DNA from: Deltaproteobacteria bacterium
GTDB lineage: Bacteria > Myxococcota_A > UBA9160 > SMWR01
Direction: 5' to 3'
Length of the DNA stretch: 11,765 nt
Assembly: GCA_029261905.1 (NCBI GenBank)
Contig: JAJDAM010000228.1
Location: forward strand, 1-11,765
Position 1 is the stretch's first letter. The number at the start of each line of letters is the position of its first letter. The notes under the pieces are model-generated. The model saw nothing but the letters and a program-made list of their open reading frames with translations, was not told the DNA's origin and ran no database searches. This document shows positions 7,672 to 11,765 of this stretch, one piece after another. The position numbers and the translations under genes were made by a program.

Positions 7672-7677
7672 AGGAGG
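7672..7677 (+). promoter_or_regulatory. Ribosome binding site deciding the TTG start of the phosphatase
   Basis: A consensus AGGAGG ends 4 bases before TTG 7682. No ATG or GTG in the correct frame lies near it, and the next catalytic motif is 70 residues downstream, so TTG 7682 is the best start. Confidence 0.65.
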
Positions 7678-7681
7678 ATTC

Positions 7682-8539
7682 TTGTCCACAGACAGCACGT
7701 CCGACATCGTTCAGGGAAAGCTGCTTGGCGAAGATTCCGACGACGTCGGGGCTGTATCTGCGATCGCCGAGAGCAGCGCAGCGATCGCATTGTCGAAGGG
7801 CGGTGCCCGCAAGACCTACGACCATACCGACCCCAATGAAGATGGGGCGGCTTTTGCAGTCGGGCCGGCGGGTGTGCTCGTCGCGGTAGCCGACGGCCAC
7901 AGCGGCAAGGACGCCGCGCGAATTGCGATCGACACGCTGATGTGCGGTGCCGCGCAGGGTTGGACCACCGCAATCACTGAGGATTTCCAACGGAGTTGGC
8001 CCGAGCGAGCGCTCGACGCGATCGTCGCGATCCACGAGGCGATTCTGGCTTCGGTCGTGTCGGGAGCGCTCGACACCTCCCGCACGACGCTCTCGATTGC
8101 GCTGGTTCGGCCTGCAGAAGATTGCGTCGCGTACGCCACCGTCGGCGACAGCCACATCTTCCGGGTCAACGAAGTCGAGTCATTCGATATCGGCTACTAC
8201 CCGGGACGTAGAAATTGCTTTCTCGGCCGACCGGCCGACACTCGCCAGACGTTGGCGGACAAATGCCTGATCGGGGTCGAGGCGATCGGGTCGACAAGCG
8301 CGATCGTTCTCGCCACCGATGGAATATCCGAACGCGGAATCGGCGTCGACATTCCGGAGGCCGCAATCTTCGAGTGTGTATCGAACGCGCGCCGGAGCAG
8401 CCTCGAACTCGCTCCACTCGAGGCAGCTCGCTCGGTCGCCGAGGCAGCGAACGCAGCCCACCAGCGGCACCGCTCGGGCGACAACATCGCGACGGCTGTC
8501 GCATGGATCGGTGACGATCCTTCGATGGAACACGGTTGA
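7682..8539 (+). CDS. PP2C-family Ser/Thr protein phosphatase
   Basis: A 285-residue metal-dependent phosphatase of the PPM/PP2C fold, expected to remove phosphate from Ser/Thr in cytosolic proteins. Metal-site motifs are present in order: NEDG (52-55), VADGHSG (69-75, Asp71), TVGDSHIF (153-160; many relatives have GDSR), LATDGISE (210-217, Asp213) and GDNIATAVAW (266-275, Asp267). The three key aspartates are kept, so activity is expected. There is no membrane helix, PAS, GAF or receiver domain, so it is a single-domain enzyme rather than a RsbU/SpoIIE sensor. The start is TTG 7682 with a consensus Shine-Dalgarno. No protein kinase gene lies in the window, so its substrate is unknown. It overlaps or closely precedes the acetyltransferase gene and probably shares its transcript. 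Confidence 0.85.
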   Translation: MSTDSTSDIVQGKLLGEDSDDVGAVSAIAESSAAIALSKGGARKTYDHTDPNEDGAAFAVGPAGVLVAVADGHSGKDAARIAIDTLMCGAAQGWTTAITEDFQRSWPERALDAIVAIHEAILASVVSGALDTSRTTLSIALVRPAEDCVAYATVGDSHIFRVNEVESFDIGYYPGRRNCFLGRPADTRQTLADKCLIGVEAIGSTSAIVLATDGISERGIGVDIPEAAIFECVSNARRSSLELAPLEAARSVAEAANAAHQRHRSGDNIATAVAWIGDDPSMEHG

Positions 8540-9122
8540 AAAGAGCCTGGGCGCGAGGAGATGGGAGGAGAGCGGCATCAAGGATTCGATCTACTACAGC
8601 AAGCTCCGGCCTGGTGAAGCGAAGCTTCTCGGAACGATCGACCGTTCGGAGCGCATCCATACCAGCTACCGCCTCGAAAACGGAGTTCTCTCGCTCGAGA
8701 AAACACCGATCGATGTCGCGGGTTGGGATCCGGCCGAGCTCGCGGAGTACATCGTGCGATCGGAGGCACTCATCCGGGCGGGTGGAACCGTATTTGCCGC
8801 GTGGGATGGGAGCGAGCGAATTCCCGTCGGCATCGGATCGCTCGACGTGTGTGGAGTGGGTGGTGATGAAACCCTCATGAAGCTCGATGTGCTCTACGTC
8901 AGCGCCGGATATCGCGGACTCGGAATCGGCAGGAAACTCGTAGAGATGATCGGTGATCTCGCCAGGTCCCTCGGGGCGACAGCTCTCTACATTTCGGCCA
9001 CCGCCACCAGGGGAACCGTCGATTCGTACCTGCGCATGGGAGCCCGCTTGCGGACTCCCCCCGATCCAGCATTGCTGGCGCTCGAACCGGAAGACATCCA
9101 CCTGACTCTGCCGCTCGGCTGA
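8511..9122 (+). CDS. GNAT-family N-acetyltransferase, start codon uncertain
   Basis: An acetyl-CoA dependent acetyltransferase of the GNAT fold; substrate unknown. The acetyl-CoA binding motif A is clear: LDVLYVSAGYRGLGIGRKL, with the pyrophosphate loop RGLGIG at residues 135-140 counted from GTG 8511, preceded by the usual beta strands and followed by the amphipathic helix and SYLRMGARL. The start is a problem. GTG 8511 is the nearest standard in-frame codon; it overlaps the phosphatase by 29 bases, has no Shine-Dalgarno, and adds about 22 residues that translate an R/W/S-rich overlap. The stretch that looks family-like begins at IKDSIYYSKLRPGEAKLL, encoded from ATC 8577 just after a consensus GGGAGGAG. 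A true ATC start (181 residues) is possible but rare. The listed coordinates use the conservative GTG. The gene converges on the SnoaL-like gene downstream. Confidence 0.82.
   Translation: MTILRWNTVEKSLGARRWEESGIKDSIYYSKLRPGEAKLLGTIDRSERIHTSYRLENGVLSLEKTPIDVAGWDPAELAEYIVRSEALIRAGGTVFAAWDGSERIPVGIGSLDVCGVGGDETLMKLDVLYVSAGYRGLGIGRKLVEMIGDLARSLGATALYISATATRGTVDSYLRMGARLRTPPDPALLALEPEDIHLTLPLG
8563..8570 (+). promoter_or_regulatory. Strong ribosome binding site facing an ATC codon
   Basis: GGGAGGAG is followed after a 6-base spacer by ATC 8577, in frame with the acetyltransferase. Position and strength are ideal for initiation, but no ATG, GTG or TTG follows in that frame. See the acetyltransferase entry for the alternatives. 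Confidence 0.45.
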
Positions 9123-9151
9123 ACTCTCCCTGATCTCGGATTGAATCGGCT

Positions 9152-9173
9152 GACCCGCGCCAGATGCGGCGTC
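9152..9173. other. Weak inverted repeat in the convergent intergenic gap
   Basis: GACCCGC (9152-9158) can pair with GCGG-C-GTC (9166-9173), seven pairs with one bulge. It lies in the 75-base gap between two convergent stops, where a bidirectional terminator would be expected, but there is no T-run on either strand. Confidence 0.22.
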
Positions 9174-9197
9174 GAAAGACCTGCCGTGGCTACGGGC

Positions 9198-9698
9198 TCA
9201 CGGTCCGAGCGTCCGTCCCGATGATGGGCGGTCGAAGTCTCCCGTCCGAAACCGGGATGCATCGATTGCCATCGTCTCGATACGCTGCGTAGTGGATCCC
9301 TCATACACGCAGACGCGCTCGATGATCCGCCAGACGGCGCTGCGCTTTTCGTAAATATCCAGATAGCGTCCGTGCCAGGTATCGAGCACGGGTTCGTCCT
9401 TCTGAAACAAGTACGCGACGTTGTAGATCTCGCCACGTGCGCGGGTACCACCCGGGTCGAGCTCGATGTGGTGGTTGAATATGCAGTGGTTGGTCGAGCG
9501 CCAATGCAGGTGACTGACCATGCACAGATCTACGAACTCCATCGCGTTTCCGACGAAGACGCCGTGATCATCGGTGGCCTCCGGCCAGTATGCGCTTTTC
9601 ATCAGGTCAGCATCGAGCCGATCGACGCCTCGGCAATATCGCTGCGCGACTCCTTGGATGTGTTGGATATCGGATAGCTGCTCCGGGGTGTAGTGCAC
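9198..9698 (-). CDS. SnoaL-like / NTF2-fold protein
   Basis: A 166-residue single-domain protein of the SnoaL-like (nuclear transport factor 2) fold, a small cone-shaped alpha+beta barrel used by dehydratases, isomerases, cyclases and dehydrochlorinases. The pattern RYCRGVDRLDADLMKSAYW followed by DDHGVFVG and later STNHCIFNHHIEL matches the SnoaL_4-type layout. Asp26 and His71 fall close to the Asp25/His73 dyad of the LinA/scytalone dehydratase group, so a lyase or dehydratase activity is possible but not proven. I chose GTG 9698 because AAAGGA lies 6 bases upstream. A TTG at 9713 would put this site inside the coding sequence and overlap the upstream stop. The gene follows the sulfatase-like lipoprotein gene by 11 bases, so the two are probably co-transcribed. 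No signal peptide; cytosolic. Confidence 0.8.
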   Translation of the reverse strand: MHYTPEQLSDIQHIQGVAQRYCRGVDRLDADLMKSAYWPEATDDHGVFVGNAMEFVDLCMVSHLHWRSTNHCIFNHHIELDPGGTRARGEIYNVAYLFQKDEPVLDTWHGRYLDIYEKRSAVWRIIERVCVYEGSTTQRIETMAIDASRFRTGDFDRPSSGRTLGP

Positions 9699-9704
9699 AG
9701 TGGG

Positions 9705-9710
9705 TCCTTT
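9705..9710 (-). promoter_or_regulatory. Ribosome binding site deciding the GTG start of the SnoaL-like gene
   Basis: On the minus strand AAAGGA ends 6 bases before GTG 9698. It overlaps the stop codon of the upstream sulfatase-like gene (9712-9710), an arrangement compatible with translational coupling. Confidence 0.6.
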
Positions 9711-11275
9711 CAATATCCGAGTGACTCCAACATTTTGCGAGTCTCGTCGCTGAACTCGACGGAACTACCGCGATCTGGCTCGCCCAGATTTTCGAGGAAC
9801 GCACGAAGCTGACTGTCGAGCCGATTGGCCAACTCTGGACGCTCGAGTACCAGGTTCGACAGTTCGTCCGGATCCGCGGCGACGTCATACAAAGCATGAT
9901 CTCCGTCCGAGGCCCACACATATTTCATTCCACCGGACCGGAATGCCCGGAGAGTGCGCAGCCAGGGATCCGGAATGAATTCGGGATGCTCGAACCCCAG
10001 GTACCGAATGTGTTTGCCATCGGCGAATGGATACTCGGAAAGGCGGTCTCGTTCGGATCGGCCGGCGAACAGGCTCACCGCCTCCGAACGGTACGGCGTC
10101 TCGACGGAGACACCGGCCAGCTCCAGCAACGTCGGGAACAAGTCCACGTTCATGGCCGGTCGATCATCGCGGCCAGGGTCGACGAGGGTCGGGTGACTGA
10201 TGATCAGCGGGATGCGCAGCAGCGGATCGTGGACGGAATACTGATGGTTGAGCATGTGATGCTCGCCCAGCAGTTCGCCGTGGTCGGCCGTCAGAACGAT
10301 CACCGTATTCGAAAGGTGTCCGCTTTGCTCGAGTGATCGCAACAACTCGAAGAACAGGTGGTCGAGTTCGGCGATTGCCGCGTCGTACGTTCGGCGAAGA
10401 GCCGCGAGACGCCCCTCCGAAAGATCCATCAAGCCGGCGGTGTATCGCCAGACGGTCATGCCGAGCACGGGCGACTGATACGACTGAATCAGCTCCGCGT
10501 CGGTCATGAACTGTTCGCGGTAGTGGCGATCGGGGACCAGTGGGAGATGAGCCTCCATGTAGTTGAGCACTGCAAAAAAGGGTTCATCTCCGCTCTGTTC
10601 GAGCCAATTCGATAGCCCCTGGCCTGCCAACGAACCGGCCGTCTTGACATACCGAGCCCAGCTCGGCGGCTCACCGTCGGTCGAATAGGGACGGGTCTTA
10701 GCTTCGATGATACGGGTCGCTTCGTCCTTGAATGCTGGGCTCCAAGGGTGCTCTACTTCGTCGAAGCCTCGAGAGAGCGAGGTCGGTTTCCCCACGTATG
10801 GGTTGGCAGAGAACAAATACGTGCGGTATCCGGCGGCCTTCAGAATTTCGGCGATGGTCTGGTGCTGATCGCCGAGTTTCGGGTGGCCGTCGTCGACACC
10901 GTGCTGAGCCGGGAGCATTCCGGTGAACATCGACGCGTGCGATGGGATCGTTGTCGTTGCCGTCGAGAGCACGTTGCTGAACACCCGAGCGCGCTGGACC
11001 CACTGTTCGAGGTGCGGCGTCGTCGGCCGGTCGTAACCGTAGATGCTCATGTTGGAGGCGCGCGCGGTATCCCAGATGACCCACAGGATATTCGGACGTG
11101 CGGCCTCTCGTTTCGACGGTTCCACCTGGCACGCGGACAATGCAAGCAACATCAGGGACGCCGCCACACAAAGAGCGCAACCCTTGCGGCGAAAAACTTC
11201 CAGCGGAAGAGACTCTCGCCAGCCGAGATGTCGTCGGCTCTGTTCGAGCACGCGGGGCCCCGGGTCCGTTCGCAT
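9710..11275 (-). CDS. Sulfatase/alkaline-phosphatase superfamily hydrolase, predicted lipoprotein, Thr at the nucleophile site
   Basis: A 521-residue hydrolase with the Pfam sulfatase fold, which cleaves sulfate or phosphate esters or transfers phospho-groups. The N-terminus has basic residues, a hydrophobic helix and the lipobox LSAC (Cys49), so it is probably an envelope lipoprotein. Core motifs: NILWVIWDTAR (metal Asp69), GYDRPTTPHL, TTTIPSHASMFTG (about 107-119), MEAHLPLVP (His243 region) and LTADHGELLGEHH (Asp331, His332 metal ligands). Canonical sulfatases have C/S-x-P-x-R here; this one has T-I-P-S-H, so no formylglycine can form and Thr109 is the likely nucleophile, as in phosphotransferase-type relatives. 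The usual RAD of related proteins reads RAS. ATG 11275 is chosen over an adjacent GTG at 11278; GTG 11251 would shorten the long leader. The substrate is unknown. The SnoaL-like gene follows. Confidence 0.87.
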   Translation of the reverse strand: MRTDPGPRVLEQSRRHLGWRESLPLEVFRRKGCALCVAASLMLLALSACQVEPSKREAARPNILWVIWDTARASNMSIYGYDRPTTPHLEQWVQRARVFSNVLSTATTTIPSHASMFTGMLPAQHGVDDGHPKLGDQHQTIAEILKAAGYRTYLFSANPYVGKPTSLSRGFDEVEHPWSPAFKDEATRIIEAKTRPYSTDGEPPSWARYVKTAGSLAGQGLSNWLEQSGDEPFFAVLNYMEAHLPLVPDRHYREQFMTDAELIQSYQSPVLGMTVWRYTAGLMDLSEGRLAALRRTYDAAIAELDHLFFELLRSLEQSGHLSNTVIVLTADHGELLGEHHMLNHQYSVHDPLLRIPLIISHPTLVDPGRDDRPAMNVDLFPTLLELAGVSVETPYRSEAVSLFAGRSERDRLSEYPFADGKHIRYLGFEHPEFIPDPWLRTLRAFRSGGMKYVWASDGDHALYDVAADPDELSNLVLERPELANRLDSQLRAFLENLGEPDRGSSVEFSDETRKMLESLGY

Positions 11276-11417
11276 CACGTTTCGACTGGCCCGCCCTTTT
11301 CTTCATCTTTGATCAGGGATCAGAACACCCCCGATTCGGTGATACTACATCCACAATTCTCGCGCGCCGCAGCAGCAGCCGCGCCTGCAGGAGCGGCGCA
11401 TTCCGTTCCGACGAACG
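11276..11417. promoter_or_regulatory. Divergent intergenic region
   Basis: This 142-base gap separates the minus-strand sulfatase-like gene from the plus-strand membrane protein and should hold both promoters. Visible elements are a short palindrome TGATC-AGG-GATCA (11310-11322) and an AT-richer patch with GATACT (11341-11346). I could not assign convincing -35/-10 pairs to either gene. Confidence 0.35.
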
Positions 11418-11765
11418 ATGGCGCCTCCAGCGCGGAGGGTATCGGAATGGTACTCTTCGCCGCCTGTGTCGGATCGGCGCTCGACATTGCTCTTTCGCAA
11501 GGACGACCGCGCACCTCTGGCGCTCGTGATCGTTCTCGCTGCCTTGTTCTACCTGGTTCTGGGCTCGCTCGCGATCGGCCCGCTCGACCTCGCGCGCTCC
11601 CATTTCGGGCTCTTCTACGACGGTCATCTCTACATCGAGATCGCGAAGTCGTTTCCACTGCCTTTCGGCAGCGGGGCGCGCGATTACATGGGACAAGCGC
11701 CGGGCTATCCGGCGCTGATAGCGCTGATTCGCTGGGTCACACCCAACGCGCTGGTCGATTGGGGG
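11418..11765 (+). CDS. Membrane protein, probable GT-C type glycosyltransferase, N-terminal part
   Basis: An open frame of 116 codons that runs off the window end. The polar N-terminal 33 residues contain many Arg and Asp. A hydrophobic helix follows (LALVIVLAALFYLVLGSLAI, about 34-53), then an extracytoplasmic-type segment FYDGHLYIEIAKSFPLPF with an acidic residue (Asp68), then GQAPGYPALIALIRWV. This resembles the first helix and first loop of GT-C glycosyltransferases (PIG-V or ArnT/PMT-like), in which an early loop Asp is catalytic and a Pro/Tyr motif starts the next helix. These enzymes move a sugar from a polyprenyl carrier to an acceptor outside the inner membrane. ATG 11418 is the first in-frame ATG; GTG 11466 (MSDRRSTLL) is an alternative. 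Neither has a good Shine-Dalgarno in frame. Only the N-terminus is visible, so function is tentative. Confidence 0.6.
   Translation, partial: MAPPARRVSEWYSSPPVSDRRSTLLFRKDDRAPLALVIVLAALFYLVLGSLAIGPLDLARSHFGLFYDGHLYIEIAKSFPLPFGSGARDYMGQAPGYPALIALIRWVTPNALVDWG

Noticed and set aside
7603..7681. Gap considered as holding a tRNA or riboswitch
   Set aside because: The single hairpin is too small for a riboswitch core and there is no cloverleaf or TTC-loop pattern.
7379..8155. Minus-strand frame of 258 codons across the permease-phosphatase junction
   Set aside because: Composition is typical of a shadow frame, and it crosses the promoter region and two genes with intact motifs.
4250..8539. Patatin plus phosphatase neighbourhood considered as an anti-phage (CBASS-like) system
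   Set aside because: Some CBASS systems use patatin effectors, but there is no nucleotidyltransferase, no HORMA/TRIP13 and no ubiquitin-like gene here; the neighbours are an ABC exporter and a CBS protein.
8561..8617. Short ATG frame of 18 codons between phosphatase and acetyltransferase, considered as a leader peptide
   Set aside because: The purine-rich sequence directly abuts the ATG with no spacer, and the peptide has no run of a regulatory amino acid.
8536..8880. TTG-started frame overlapping the phosphatase stop (TTGA), considered as the true downstream gene or a frameshift
   Set aside because: The product is Ser/Arg-rich with no motif, and the acetyltransferase frame is intact across the same region, so no frameshift is needed.
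8166..9101. Minus-strand frame of 311 codons opposite the phosphatase and acetyltransferase
   Set aside because: Arg/Ser/Pro-rich translation without motifs, spanning two real plus-strand genes.
10698..11306. Minus-strand frame of 202 codons overlapping the start of the sulfatase-like gene
   Set aside because: Low-complexity Arg/Pro-rich translation. The other frame encodes the lipobox and the sulfatase motifs.

Overview
The window is GC-rich, densely packed bacterial DNA from a Gram-negative organism. It begins inside a type II secretion/type IV pilus ATPase, contains a predicted lipoprotein with a signal-peptidase-II lipobox, and uses many GTG and TTG starts. The mix of single genes and short operons would fit a Myxococcota/Deltaproteobacteria-like or Binatota-like soil or marine lineage, but this is a weak guess because there is no rRNA or other taxonomic marker. 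No tRNA, rRNA, CRISPR array, insertion sequence, integrase or phage gene was seen. It looks like ordinary chromosome.

Layout, plus strand, 1-9122: (1) the C-terminal third of a GspE/PilB-type ATPase; (2) a two-gene unit of a GCS2/YbdK-type carboxylate-amine ligase (654-2183) and an aspartoacylase/AstE-type zinc hydrolase (2227-3252), one forming and the other probably breaking amide bonds of acidic amino acids; (3) a 210-base gap with a possible terminator hairpin; (4) a tightly spaced run of a two-CBS-domain protein, a patatin-like phospholipase, an ABC ATPase and an ABC-2 permease (3463-7603), suggesting a membrane-lipid or export function under adenylate control; (5) a 78-base gap with a strong inverted repeat and a candidate promoter; (6) a PP2C-type phosphatase with a TTG start, followed by a GNAT acetyltransferase whose start codon is abnormal.

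Minus strand, 11275-9198: a lipoprotein hydrolase of the sulfatase/alkaline-phosphatase superfamily, with Thr where canonical sulfatases have the formylglycine Cys/Ser, followed 11 bases later by a SnoaL/NTF2-fold protein. This pair converges on the GNAT gene and diverges from a plus-strand membrane protein, probably a GT-C glycosyltransferase, that starts near 11418 and runs off the end of the window.

I did not find a clear new defence or mobile system. The items most worth following are the isolated ligase/deacylase pair, the CBS-patatin-ABC operon, the Thr-type sulfatase homologue, the possible ATC start of the acetyltransferase and the hairpin/promoter overlap before the phosphatase gene.
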